A stretch of 64,000 nucleotides of DNA from Clostridiales bacterium (GCA_004556155.1 SFIM01000005.1:47165-111164); one strand, 5' to 3'; positions 15,919 to 25,250 are shown, numbered from the stretch's first letter. Notes: a model not told the origin generated them from the sequence alone. Numbers and translations are program-made.

Positions 15919-17066
15919 GGGCGCTGCTGCAGGGCATATCCTGCCAGGGGCTGGGCGCGGAGCGGCTGCTGGAAAAGCTGAAGGCTGCCGGCGTTCAGCT
16001 TTATGATGTGCGGCGGCAGGATGCAAAAACGCTTTGCTTTTATTATGAAAGCCGCGATCAGGAGCGGGTGTCCGGGCTTCTGCAAAGCCTGGGCTTTGCC
16101 TGCGCGCCCTTGCCTGTGCGCGGCTATGCGCGCCGTCTTGCCCAGTGGCCGCGCCTGGTTCCGGGGGCAATCGCCCTGCTGACCGCCCTGTGCTGCCTGG
16201 CCTTTTCGCTGCAGTTTGTCTGGCGAATTGATATCAGCGGCGCGGGCGCGTATGCGGGCGAGGTGCGCCAATATCTGCACGCGCAGGGGCTGCGGCCAGG
16301 CAGGCTCAAATCCGCCATTCAAACCAGCCAAATCTGCGATGATCTGCTCTATCGCCTGCCCAGAATCGCCTGGGTGCGCGCGCGGATTCAGGGCGTAACG
16401 CTCAGAATTGAAATCACGCAGGGGGTGCCCATGCCAAGCGGCATCAGCCAGACGGCGGCAGGCAATATCGTCGCTGTCTGCGACGGCGTGATCGCGCACA
16501 TCGATGTATACGCAGGCGAAGCGGCGGTTTCAGCGGGCGATACTGTCCGCGAGGGCGACGTGCTGATCTATGGCCGCGAACGTGGCAAGGATGAATCCTT
16601 TACCCCCGTGCGCGCCAGCGGACGGGTCACGGCGCGCGTATGGAAAAGCGCCTCCGCCGTGCTAAGCGGCACGCAAACGCAAAGCATTCGCACGGGGCGC
16701 AGCATGCAGCGCATGGTGATTGCCTGCCCTTTTTATCGCTATGCCCTGCAGTCGGAGCCAGAGTATCTGATCGCCGAAACCGAAGCCGAGCACCTGTATC
16801 CCATCGCCGCCTGGCTGCCAATTTGGGTAGAGCGCCAGACGATTTATGAGGTTGCGCTGGAGGAAAACCCGCGTGATGAACAGGCGTTACAGCATGAATC
16901 CGGCCGCCTTGCCATGCAGAAACTGCTTACTTTTTGCGGCGGAAGCGATGAAATTATTGACAAATGGCTGGATTATAGTATGATAGAAGGGGGAAATATA
17001 ATGGCGGTTGCCACTGCCGAAATGCAGATGGAAATCGGTCGTTTTCTCCCCATATCACCTGAGTAG
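15915..17066 (+). CDS. yqfD: Sporulation protein YqfD
   Basis: A 383-residue membrane protein of the YqfD family, produced during sporulation and required for efficient spore formation; its activity is unknown. After a cytoplasmic N-terminal domain (about 1-85) there is one clear membrane segment (LVPGAIALLTALCCLAFSLQFVW, about 79-101), followed by a POTRA-like domain (VWRIDISGAGAYAGEVRQYL) and LPRIAWVRARIQGVTLRIEI, features shared with FtsQ/DivIB-type folds. It overlaps yqfC by four bases and is followed after 14 bases by phoH. Its length fits the family. Confidence 0.92.
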   Translation: MRALLQGISCQGLGAERLLEKLKAAGVQLYDVRRQDAKTLCFYYESRDQERVSGLLQSLGFACAPLPVRGYARRLAQWPRLVPGAIALLTALCCLAFSLQFVWRIDISGAGAYAGEVRQYLHAQGLRPGRLKSAIQTSQICDDLLYRLPRIAWVRARIQGVTLRIEITQGVPMPSGISQTAAGNIVAVCDGVIAHIDVYAGEAAVSAGDTVREGDVLIYGRERGKDESFTPVRASGRVTARVWKSASAVLSGTQTQSIRTGRSMQRMVIACPFYRYALQSEPEYLIAETEAEHLYPIAAWLPIWVERQTIYEVALEENPRDEQALQHESGRLAMQKLLTFCGGSDEIIDKWLDYSMIEGGNIMAVATAEMQMEIGRFLPISPE

Positions 17067-17080
17067 GAGATCGGTGCTCA

Positions 17081-18040
17081 TTGCTGCTTTCTTTGGAAAA
17101 TATTGACGCTTATCAAAAGCTCTTTGGCATGAACGACCGCAACATGGCCGTGCTGGAGCAGGAATTGTCCGTCGTCAGCGCCCTGCGCGGGCAGGAGCTG
17201 CAATTTCGCGGGGACGCTGAAAATGTCGCGGCTGCAGAAACCGCCGTCGCACGGCTGATTACGCTTTTGCAGCACGGCGAAACGGTAGATCCCATGCGCA
17301 TCCGCTATGTGGTGTCGCTGGTACGCGAGGGCAAAAGCGACCTGCTGGATCAGCTTAGCGGCAGCGATGTCATCGCCATCACCCACCGCGGCCGCCCCAT
17401 CCGCAGCAAAACGCTGGGGCAGCGCGCCTATGTGGAGGCTGTGCGCAAGCATGAGCTGACGCTGGCCGTGGGCCCTGCGGGCACGGGCAAAACCTACCTG
17501 GCCATGGCCATGGCGGTGGTTGCCCTCAAGGCCAAGGAGGTAGAGCGCATTGTGCTGACGCGCCCGGCAGTAGAGGCCGGCGAAAAGCTTGGCTTTCTGC
17601 CCGGCGATATGACGCAGAAGGTGGATCCCTATCTGCGCCCGCTCTATGACGCGCTGCACGAGCTGATGGGCGCGGATTCCTATCTGCGCCTGGCCGAGCG
17701 CGGCACGGTGGAGGTGGCTCCGCTTGCCTTTATGCGCGGCCGCACGCTCAGCGATGCCTTTATCATCCTGGATGAAGCGCAGAACGCCACCAGTGAGCAG
17801 ATGAAAATGTTTCTGACCCGCCTGGGCGCAAACTCCCGCTGCATCGTAACCGGCGACGTATCCCAGACCGACCTGCCCAAGGATAAAAAAAGCGGCCTGG
17901 TGGAAGCCGTAAACGTCCTGCGCAATGTGGAGGGCGTGGCCATTGTAGAACTGACCGCCCGCGATGTAGTGCGCCACGAGCTGGTGCAGCGCATTGTGCA
18001 GGCCTATGAAAAATATGAAAAAAACGGAGGTAAAGCATGA
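17081..18040 (+). CDS. phoH: PhoH family ATPase
   Basis: A 319-residue P-loop ATPase of the PhoH family, often linked with ybeY and thought to act in RNA metabolism or phosphate starvation. Walker A GPAGTGKTYLAMAMA is at about residues 131-145 and Walker B with FIILDEAQNA at about 227-236; an N-terminal region with a KH-like appearance precedes them. The start is a TTG at 17081, with AGGAGA ten bases upstream; no ATG or GTG is suitably placed in frame. The stop overlaps the pgpH ATG by four bases. Its place between yqfD and pgpH is the conserved Bacillus order. Confidence 0.95.
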   Translation: MLLSLENIDAYQKLFGMNDRNMAVLEQELSVVSALRGQELQFRGDAENVAAAETAVARLITLLQHGETVDPMRIRYVVSLVREGKSDLLDQLSGSDVIAITHRGRPIRSKTLGQRAYVEAVRKHELTLAVGPAGTGKTYLAMAMAVVALKAKEVERIVLTRPAVEAGEKLGFLPGDMTQKVDPYLRPLYDALHELMGADSYLRLAERGTVEVAPLAFMRGRTLSDAFIILDEAQNATSEQMKMFLTRLGANSRCIVTGDVSQTDLPKDKKSGLVEAVNVLRNVEGVAIVELTARDVVRHELVQRIVQAYEKYEKNGGKA

Positions 18041-20586
18041 GCACGCAGCAATCCGGCCGCATGACCAGGGCACGGATGCGCAGGTTCCTTACCCGCGCCA
18101 AGGCTCTGGCAAAGCGCTTCAAAAATGCGGCGCTTTCCATGCGCACGCTGGTCTCCGTATGCGGCATCGCGGTGATGCTGGTGGTTTTCTGCGGCGCGAT
18201 CATGCCCGTCCGCTATGATATCGCCATCGGCATGGTCCCCCGGCACACCATCACCGCCAACCGCGACGTGGTGGACGAAGTAACCACAGAAGCCCTGCGC
18301 ACAGCGGCGGCGCAGGCCGTGCAGCCGACCTATCATTTTGTAGAGGGCGTTACAGAAAGCGTCCTGAGCAATTTTGATCAGATATTCAGCCAGATGAAGG
18401 CCGTCATCCAATACAGCGAAACGCTGGAGGATTACGGCCCAAACCGGCGCTACGCTGCGGACGAGCTTGCCTACGCCCGCACCATCCTGACGCTGCTTGA
18501 CCTGCGCGATTATCAGCTGCGCACGCTGCTGAACACCACCCACGCCGATCTGAGCAGCCTGTATACCACCCTTTACGCCGCTGTGCAGAACACCATGGCC
18601 AGCTATGTCACTGAGGGTCAGGAAAACGAGGCCGTGGCCAGCATTATGCAGATCGTCGGCTATCGTGTGGACACCAGCCTTCTGCAAAATATTGTGCAGC
18701 CGCTTCTGCGCACGGTCATCCGTCCCAACATGGTTATCGATCAGGAGGCCACCGAGGCCGCACGTCAGCTGGCGCGCGACAGCGTAGAGCCCATTGTGTA
18801 CAAGCAGGGGCAGAATATCGTCGTCAAGGGCGAGGGCCATGTGGAGCGCTATCAGTACGATATGCTGTCCAATCTGGGGCTGCTGAACAACACCACCGTG
18901 GATATCAGCATTTATCTGGGCGCGGGGCTGCTGATCACGCTGGTGATGGGGCTTGCCATGGTGCTGCTGCGCATGGTATGCCATGATATCACGGCGGATT
19001 ACCGGCGGCTGATCCTGCTGTTTATCGTATGCATCGTAACGCTTGTCGCCTGCGTGCTGATGCGCATGGTCAATATCCGCCTTGCCCCCACGCTTCTGTG
19101 CGCCATGCTGCTCACGGCTATGCTGGGTCTGCCCACGGGTCTTATTTTCAATATTGCTATTGCCATCCTTGTAAGCGCCTTGGCTGCGGGCGGAAGCGGG
19201 AGCTATACCAGTGAAATGGTGCAGCTGCTCAGCTGCACGCTGTGCTCGGGCACGCTGGCGGCAGCTATCCTCAGCCGCCACAGCAACCGTCTGCGCGTGA
19301 TCGCCGCGGGCGTTGCTGCCGCGCTGTGCAACTTTCTGGTCATGCTGGCGCTGGGCCTGATGACCAGCAGCGTGGGCGGCATGCTAACCGTCGCGTTGGA
19401 GACCATGGGTGGGGCGGGCATCGCTGCTGTTTTCTGCCTGGCTATTCAGCCGCTGCTGGAGGCACTGTTCAACCTGCCTACCCCCACCAAGCTGATGGAG
19501 CTGTCCAACCCCAATCATCCGTTGATGCGCAGGCTGCTGCTGGAAGCCCCCGGCACCTACCACCACTCCATCGTGGTTGCCAATCTGGCCGAGGCCTCGG
19601 CAGAGGCCATCGGCGCCAATCCCCTGCTTGCGCGCGTTGGCGGCTATTATCACGATGTGGGTAAGCTGCGCCGTCCCATGTATTTTAAGGAAAACCAGCT
19701 TGGCGCGGAAAACCGCCTGAACGAAACCGATCCCTATACCGCCGCGCAGATCGTCATCGCCCACACGCGTGACGGCGTGACCCTGGCACGCAATTACCAT
19801 CTGCCGCGCGAGGTATCGCAGATCATTTTAGAGCATCATGGCAATACGCCGGTGATGTATTTCTACACCCAGGCGCTTAAAAACGCCGACGGCAAGCCCG
19901 TGGATATCGCCGATTACCGCTATGACAGCAACCCGCCCGCCACCCGTGAAGGCGCCATCGTGCTGCTGTGCGATACCATCGAGGCCGCGGTGCGCTCCAT
20001 GCAGAATCCTACCCCCGATGCGATTGAGGACTTTATCGTCAAGCTTGTGCGCGGCAAGCTGCAGGATGGTCAGCTTTCCAACAGCCCCCTGACGCTGCGC
20101 GATATCGACCGCATCTGCCACGCCTGCGCCACGGTGCTCAACGGCGTGTTCCACGAGCGCATTGAGTATCCCGATCCGCCCGCGCACATTCCGCAGGCAA
20201 AAGAACATCCCACCGCCGAGCCGCCCGCCGTGCGTGACGCAGAGGAACCCTGGGATGGTGAGGAAGCCGCTCAGGAGGATCTGCCCCCACAGCCCGGCAA
20301 GACCGTTTTGTCTCCGGAGACTCCCGAAGCCGCGCCCAAGCCTGTCTATGTGGAGCCCGAGCAGTTTGAGCCTGCTCGGCCGCTGCCCGTCATCGAGCCG
20401 CCCACCGCCTCCGCTCCGCTGTCCGTAGAGGAAGTGCTGCGCGAGCACCAGGACGATGTGCCCGCCGCGCAAACAGATGATAAGCCCGAAACGGAAGGCG
20501 AAACCTCCGAGCAGCCTCCGATCTCGGATGAGCCCGATACGCCCGCTGAAGATGAAAGCAAGAAAGAAAGCTCCGAAAATGAATGA
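18037..20586 (+). CDS. pgpH: Cyclic-di-AMP phosphodiesterase, PgpH/YqfF type (7TM-HD)
   Basis: An 849-residue membrane phosphodiesterase that degrades c-di-AMP. Layout: one N-terminal membrane segment (about 45-65), a large external 7TMR-HDED domain (about 70-290), seven membrane helices (about 290-480) and a cytoplasmic HD domain (about 500-700) with H in TYHHSIVV and the HD pair in GGYYHDVGKL, then IVIAHTRDG and ILEHHG. Beyond residue 705 is a tail of about 140 residues rich in Pro, Glu and Asp, unusual in length and probably disordered. It overlaps phoH by four bases and ybeY-cdd by eight. Its substrate is supplied by CdaA, encoded at 52.7 kb. Confidence 0.95.
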   Translation: MSTQQSGRMTRARMRRFLTRAKALAKRFKNAALSMRTLVSVCGIAVMLVVFCGAIMPVRYDIAIGMVPRHTITANRDVVDEVTTEALRTAAAQAVQPTYHFVEGVTESVLSNFDQIFSQMKAVIQYSETLEDYGPNRRYAADELAYARTILTLLDLRDYQLRTLLNTTHADLSSLYTTLYAAVQNTMASYVTEGQENEAVASIMQIVGYRVDTSLLQNIVQPLLRTVIRPNMVIDQEATEAARQLARDSVEPIVYKQGQNIVVKGEGHVERYQYDMLSNLGLLNNTTVDISIYLGAGLLITLVMGLAMVLLRMVCHDITADYRRLILLFIVCIVTLVACVLMRMVNIRLAPTLLCAMLLTAMLGLPTGLIFNIAIAILVSALAAGGSGSYTSEMVQLLSCTLCSGTLAAAILSRHSNRLRVIAAGVAAALCNFLVMLALGLMTSSVGGMLTVALETMGGAGIAAVFCLAIQPLLEALFNLPTPTKLMELSNPNHPLMRRLLLEAPGTYHHSIVVANLAEASAEAIGANPLLARVGGYYHDVGKLRRPMYFKENQLGAENRLNETDPYTAAQIVIAHTRDGVTLARNYHLPREVSQIILEHHGNTPVMYFYTQALKNADGKPVDIADYRYDSNPPATREGAIVLLCDTIEAAVRSMQNPTPDAIEDFIVKLVRGKLQDGQLSNSPLTLRDIDRICHACATVLNGVFHERIEYPDPPAHIPQAKEHPTAEPPAVRDAEEPWDGEEAAQEDLPPQPGKTVLSPETPEAAPKPVYVEPEQFEPARPLPVIEPPTASAPLSVEEVLREHQDDVPAAQTDDKPETEGETSEQPPISDEPDTPAEDESKKESSENE

Positions 20587-21484
20587 ATTTCACTTTGATT
20601 TTGACTGCGCGCTGCCTGTGCCTGAGGGCGCGGAGCAAACGCTTCTGCGCGTGGCGCGCTGCTGCCTGGCCGCAGAGGGCGTAACGCAGCCCTGCATGGC
20701 CTACGTGCGCTTTTCGAATGATGCGGACATTCACCAGATCAACCGCGAACAGCGCAATGTGGATCGTGCGACCGACGTGCTGTCTTTTCCCGCCGGGCCG
20801 TTTAATCCACGGCATACGGCCGGGCATTGTCCCAAAACCTTGCACAGTTTATACGATCCGCAGGAGCGCGCCTGCAGGCTGGGCGATATCATTATATCGC
20901 TCGATCATGCCCGCGCGCAGGCGGCGGAATACGGCCACTCCTTTGAGCGCGAGCTGTGCTATCTGACCGCGCACGCTCTGTTTCATCTGATGGGTTACGA
21001 TCATATGAACGATCAGGATAAATCTCAAATGCGAAGAATGGAGGAAAAAGCCATGAACGAAGCTGGAATCTCCCGCGTATCCGATGACGAGCTGCTGGCG
21101 CTGGCCGCCAAGGCGATGCAGTATTCCTATTCTCCCTATTCCAAATTCAAGGTGGGCGCCTGCCTGCTGGCGGCGGACGGCCGCGTGTTTACGGGCTGCA
21201 ATATCGAAAACGCCTCCTACGGCGCAACCAACTGTGCCGAGCGCACGGCGCTGTTCAAGGCGGTCAGCGAGGGCGCGCACGAGTTTGTAGCCATCGCCAT
21301 CGCCACCGAAAAGGCGTTGGCCTGGCCCTGCGGCATCTGCCGTCAGGCGCTGTGCGAGTTTGCCCCGCACCTGCGCGTTATCACGGCCTGCGGCGATCAG
21401 CGCGCCGAGGCTACGCTGGATCAACTGCTCTACGGCGCATTCGGCCCGGTTAACGGCACGGGCGATTATCTTGGAAAGGACTAA
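20579..21484 (+). CDS. ybeY: YbeY endoribonuclease - cytidine deaminase fusion
   Basis: A 301-residue two-domain protein. Residues 1-166 are YbeY, the metal-dependent rRNA-maturation RNase, with ATDVLSFP, LGDIIIS and the zinc site HALFHLMGYDH (His132, His136, His142); a loop of about 30 residues (70-100) is longer than usual. Residues 168-301 are cytidine deaminase: YSPYSKFKVGACLL, NCAERT (Cys219, Glu221) and PCGICRQ (Cys251, Cys254). Both active sites are intact. The start at 20579 overlaps pgpH by eight bases. Met159 has GGAGG eight bases upstream (21040-21044), so the deaminase may also be made alone from 21053. In Bacillus these genes are separate, with dgkA between them. Confidence 0.93.
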   Translation: MNEFHFDFDCALPVPEGAEQTLLRVARCCLAAEGVTQPCMAYVRFSNDADIHQINREQRNVDRATDVLSFPAGPFNPRHTAGHCPKTLHSLYDPQERACRLGDIIISLDHARAQAAEYGHSFERELCYLTAHALFHLMGYDHMNDQDKSQMRRMEEKAMNEAGISRVSDDELLALAAKAMQYSYSPYSKFKVGACLLAADGRVFTGCNIENASYGATNCAERTALFKAVSEGAHEFVAIAIATEKALAWPCGICRQALCEFAPHLRVITACGDQRAEATLDQLLYGAFGPVNGTGDYLGKD

Positions 21485-21490
21485 ACGCAA

Positions 21491-22393
21491 ATGACGAAAA
21501 TTGATTTCAAATCCGGCTTTGTGGCCGTGGTGGGCCGCCCGAACGTGGGCAAATCCACGCTGGTGAACACCCTGGTGGGTGAAAAAATCGCCATCGTGTC
21601 CGACCGTCCGCAGACCACGCGCAACCGTCTGCTGGGCGTCATGAGCGGCGAGGGCTACCAGATGGTTTTTGTGGACACGCCCGGCATCCATAAGCCCCGC
21701 ACGCAGCTGGGCAGCTATATGATGCAGGCTGTGCAGAGCGGCCTGGAGGGCATAGACGCGCTGCTGATGATGGTGGATGTAACCGCCGTCGGCCCGCAGG
21801 ATCGTAAAATCGCGGAAGACATGGCCAAGAAGGGCGTGCCCGCCATCCTGCTGCTGAACAAGTGCGATTTGATTGACAACGAGCGTGTACTGCCCGTGAT
21901 CGATCAGTTTAAGGAAATGGGCTTTGCCGAAATCCTGCCCATCAGCGCCAAGACTAGCGCGCATCTGGATTTGCTTACCCAGGAGCTGCTTAAACTAATG
22001 CCTACCGGCCCGCGCTACTTCCCCGAGGATATGATCACCGACCAGCCCGAGCGCGTGCTGTGCGCCGAAATCGTGCGCGAAAAGGCGCTGCTGCACCTGC
22101 GGGACGAGGTGCCGCACGGCGTGGGCGTGGAAATCCTGGGCATGAAAAAGGTGAACGACAACCTGATGGAAATCCATGCGGATATCTACTGCGAACGCGA
22201 TTCACACAAGGCCATCATTATCGGCAAGCGCGGAGCGATGCTGTCCCTGATCGGCCGTGAGGCGCGCGTGGATATGGAAGCGCTGCTGGGCATGCGGGTT
22301 AATCTGCAGCTGTGGGTCAAGGTACGCCCCGATTGGCGCAACAGCGCGGCGGATCTGAAAACGCTGGGCTATGACAGCAAAGAAATGAGATAA
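21491..22393 (+). CDS. era: GTPase Era
   Basis: A 300-residue Ras-like GTPase that binds the 3' end of 16S rRNA and guides 30S maturation. G motifs: GRPNVGKST (G1), TTRNRLLG (switch), VDTPGIHKP (G3) and LNKCDLI (G4). The C-terminal KH domain follows (about 205-300), with the family signature VGVEILGMKK and IIIGKRGAMLSLIG. Length is standard. It sits seven bases after ybeY-cdd and overlaps the next gene by one base (TAATG), so ribosome-maturation factors YbeY and Era are made together. Confidence 0.97.
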   Translation: MTKIDFKSGFVAVVGRPNVGKSTLVNTLVGEKIAIVSDRPQTTRNRLLGVMSGEGYQMVFVDTPGIHKPRTQLGSYMMQAVQSGLEGIDALLMMVDVTAVGPQDRKIAEDMAKKGVPAILLLNKCDLIDNERVLPVIDQFKEMGFAEILPISAKTSAHLDLLTQELLKLMPTGPRYFPEDMITDQPERVLCAEIVREKALLHLRDEVPHGVGVEILGMKKVNDNLMEIHADIYCERDSHKAIIIGKRGAMLSLIGREARVDMEALLGMRVNLQLWVKVRPDWRNSAADLKTLGYDSKEMR

Positions 22394-23631
22394 TGAATCA
22401 CTTTTGTCATTTTGTAGGCGGCGCGTGCGGCAACATTTATCGCCGTGCGTGCCGCGCCGATTATACGCCGCTGCTGCTGTGCTGGGCAACGGCTGTGTTT
22501 TATTGCGTGCTTTGCGCGCTAATGGGGCGCAATCCCATCGGGCCGTCCGGCTACTGCACCTATACCCTGCAGGCGCTTGCCTGGCGGGATGGGCAAATCT
22601 GCCTGAGCCAGGATTATCCCTGGCTGGAGCTGGCCATTTATCAGGGCAAGTACTTTGTTTCCTTTCCCCCAGTGCCCAGCGTGCCGCTGTATTTTCTCAC
22701 CTTCCTGTTTGGTAAAAATACGCCCGACCATCTGCTGGTAAAGCTGTATATGCTCTTTGGATTGCTGGCGATTTACCGTATGATGCGCGACGCCGGCTAC
22801 GACAAAGCCTCCGCCGCGGGGCTTTCGTTGCTATGCAGCTTTGGCAGCTGCCTGCTGGCACTGACGCTGGACGGCGCTGTATGGTATCAGGCGCAGCTGC
22901 TGGCCTATATGCTGACCTGCCTTGCCCTCCTGCTGATCCTGCGCGATCATCCCACACCGGCGCTTTTTCTGTACGCGCTGGCCGTCGGCTGCCGCCCCTT
23001 TAATGTGCTATACGGGCTGTTGCTCTATGCGCTGTATATTGATAAGGCACGCAAGGACGGACAAGCCTGGTCTACGCTGCTGCATCGGCTGATTCCCGGC
23101 ACGCTGCTGGGACTGTTTGTGGCGGCCGCCTATGCCCTGTACAACTACGCGCGCTTTGGCAATCCGCTGGAATTTGGGCATAATTACCTGCCGGAATTTT
23201 CCACCCAGGGCGGCACGCAGTTTGCGCTGTGGCACATCCCGGCCAATTTCAAAACATTCGTGCTGGGGCTCCCCTTCTCTGAAGGTATGGACGGCTGGAC
23301 GCTGAATCAGTTTGGCTTTTCCTTCCTGCTTGCCAGCCCCGTTTTTATCCTGCTGCTCGTTCAGTGCGCCGTGGATCTCTGCGCGCGCCGCTTTACGCTG
23401 CTCAAGGGTGGTCTGGTGCTTTGCTTTATCCTGCATTTGCTTTTGCTGCTGATGCATCGCACCTTCGGCGGATATCAATTTGGAGCGCGCTATACCTGCG
23501 ATATGATTCCATACGCCGTGCTGTACCTGTGCCTGCCCGGACGGCGGCGCAGCCTGCGCGTGTGGGAATGGTGCCTGTTGGCCGCAGCGATCGGCTTTTG
23601 CGTATATGGCACGGCGAGCATGGCGCTATAA
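22393..23631 (+). CDS. Polytopic membrane protein, possible GT-C glycosyltransferase
   Basis: A 412-residue integral membrane protein with roughly nine to ten hydrophobic helices. A loop after the first helix contains YPWLELAIYQGKYFVSFPPVPSVPL split by a helix start; the SFPPVPS motif with nearby acidic residues recalls GT-C family lipid-linked glycosyltransferases, but no defining DxD-type motif is certain. I do not recognise the family. It begins one base inside the era stop (TAATG), so it is translationally coupled to era although such a gene is not part of the conserved cluster. It ends just before the PurR-like operator. Confidence 0.75.
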   Translation: MNHFCHFVGGACGNIYRRACRADYTPLLLCWATAVFYCVLCALMGRNPIGPSGYCTYTLQALAWRDGQICLSQDYPWLELAIYQGKYFVSFPPVPSVPLYFLTFLFGKNTPDHLLVKLYMLFGLLAIYRMMRDAGYDKASAAGLSLLCSFGSCLLALTLDGAVWYQAQLLAYMLTCLALLLILRDHPTPALFLYALAVGCRPFNVLYGLLLYALYIDKARKDGQAWSTLLHRLIPGTLLGLFVAAAYALYNYARFGNPLEFGHNYLPEFSTQGGTQFALWHIPANFKTFVLGLPFSEGMDGWTLNQFGFSFLLASPVFILLLVQCAVDLCARRFTLLKGGLVLCFILHLLLLLMHRTFGGYQFGARYTCDMIPYAVLYLCLPGRRRSLRVWEWCLLAAAIGFCVYGTASMAL

Positions 23632-23657
23632 CAAAAAACGAACGCGAAATTTGTAAG

Positions 23658-23706
23658 AAATCCGAACATTTTGCACTTGATTTTGTTCGAATGTTTGCCT
23701 TATAAT
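23658..23706 (+). promoter_or_regulatory. Promoter with paired PurBoxes (probable PurR operator)
   Basis: AAATCCGAACATT (23658-23670) fits the Bacillus PurBox consensus AWWWCCGAACWWT at every position. An inverted, weaker copy with core GTTCG lies at 23685-23689, 17 bases from the first core, the usual PurR spacing. They overlap the promoter TTGATT (23677-23682) and TATAAT (23701-23706). An eight-base inverted repeat (AAGAACAT/ATGTTCTT, 23707-23741) then flanks the RBS. Purine control would suit the nucleoside-type transporter that follows. Confidence 0.65.
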
Positions 23707-23741
23707 AAGAACATTCAATCCATGGCGGGAGGGATGTTCTT

Positions 23742-25250
23742 TTGGCGCAGTATGCCATTGAGCTACACGGGCTGACAAAGCGCTTCGGCGCGGTGGTCGC
23801 CAACGATGGGATCGATCTGAACGTCCGCAAGGGCGAAATTTTGGCCCTGCTTGGCGAAAACGGCTCGGGCAAAACCACGCTGATGAATATGCTGTCCGGC
23901 ATTTATCAGCCGGACGCGGGCGAAATCTATCTGGCTGGCAAAAAAGTGAATATCCGTTCTCCGCAGGAAGCCATTTCCCTGGGAATCGGTATGGTGCACC
24001 AGCATTTTAAGCTGGTGGATGTGTTTACTGCGCGGCAAAACATCATGCTGGGCGCGGGCGCGCACCTGCGCATCCAGCCGGAGCAGCTGTGCGAACAGTT
24101 CGGCTTCCATCTGGATCTGAATAAAAAGATATACGATATGTCCGTTAGCGAAAAGCAGACGGTAGAAATTATTAAGGTGCTCTCCCGCGGCGCGGATCTT
24201 TTGATCCTGGACGAGCCCACGGCCGTGCTGACCCCGCAGGAGATTACCACCCTGTTTGAAATTCTGCGCAAGATGCGCAGCGAAGGTCATGCCGTCATTA
24301 TCATCACCCATAAGCTGGATGAGGTGCTGGCCGTGTCCGACCGCGTAACCGTGCTGCACAAGGGCAAATCCGTCGCCACGGTAAATACCGCCGAAACCGA
24401 TGAATACGCACTGACCTCCCTGATGGTAGGCCATGCGGTAGACCTGAACATTCAACGCGCCGAAGCCAGCGTAGGGAGTGAGCTGCTGGACGTACACGCG
24501 CTCAATGTTTTCCGTGCGGACGGCTCACAGGCGCTCAAAGATGTGAGCTTTACCCTCAGCGCCGGTGAAATTCTGGGCGTAGCGGGCGTGGCCGGCAGCG
24601 GCCAGAAGGAGCTGTGCGAGTCCATCGCCGGCCTGCATCCCATCGCAGGCGGCTCCATCCTGATGGAAAACAAGCGCATCGACGGCCTGACCCCGCGCGA
24701 GATTATTAACCGCGGCGTCAGCATGTCCTTCATTCCTGAGGATCGCCTGGGTATGGGGCTGGCGGGCGGCCTGAGCCTGTATGACAACCTGCTTTTGAAA
24801 ACCTACCGCGATCAGAAGGGCGTTTTTCTGCGCCGCCGTCAGGCCAAGGATGAAGCCGTCCAAATGGTTAAGGAGCTTGAAATCTCCACCCCCTCCATTT
24901 CCACCCAGGTGCGCAAGCTGTCGGGGGGCAACGTGCAGAAGGTGCTGCTGGGGCGCGAGCTGAACGCCAATCCCCGTGTGCTGATCACTGCCTATCCGGT
25001 GCGCGGCTTGGATATCAATTCCTCCATGACGATCTATCATCTGCTCAACGAGCAGAAGAAAAAGGGCGTAGGCGTGCTCTTTATCGGCGAGGATCTGGAT
25101 GTGCTTTTGTCCCTGTGCGACCGCATCCTGGTGCTGTGCAACGGCCGGGTATCCGCCATTGTAAACAGCAAATACGCCACCAAAGAGTTGCTGGGGCTGA
25201 AAATGACCGGCGCGTGGGAGCACGACGATGAGGAGGATGACTATGCCTAA
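23742..25250 (+). CDS. Nucleoside/simple-sugar ABC transporter ATP-binding protein
   Basis: A 502-residue double-NBD ATPase of the BMP-type nucleoside importer family (NupO/YufO-like; carbohydrate uptake class 2). The first NBD is complete: GENGSGKTTLMN (Walker A, about 37-48), MSVSEKQTVEI (signature) and LLILDEPTAVLTP (Walker B). The second keeps LSGGNVQKVLLGREL but has a degenerate P-loop (GVAGSGQKEL) and ITAYPVRGLDI in place of the catalytic Glu, as usual in this family. The start is TTG at 23742 with GGGAGGG eight bases upstream. It is followed by two permease genes; no BMP-family binding protein gene is adjacent. Confidence 0.93.
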   Translation: MAQYAIELHGLTKRFGAVVANDGIDLNVRKGEILALLGENGSGKTTLMNMLSGIYQPDAGEIYLAGKKVNIRSPQEAISLGIGMVHQHFKLVDVFTARQNIMLGAGAHLRIQPEQLCEQFGFHLDLNKKIYDMSVSEKQTVEIIKVLSRGADLLILDEPTAVLTPQEITTLFEILRKMRSEGHAVIIITHKLDEVLAVSDRVTVLHKGKSVATVNTAETDEYALTSLMVGHAVDLNIQRAEASVGSELLDVHALNVFRADGSQALKDVSFTLSAGEILGVAGVAGSGQKELCESIAGLHPIAGGSILMENKRIDGLTPREIINRGVSMSFIPEDRLGMGLAGGLSLYDNLLLKTYRDQKGVFLRRRQAKDEAVQMVKELEISTPSISTQVRKLSGGNVQKVLLGRELNANPRVLITAYPVRGLDINSSMTIYHLLNEQKKKGVGVLFIGEDLDVLLSLCDRILVLCNGRVSAIVNSKYATKELLGLKMTGAWEHDDEEDDYA

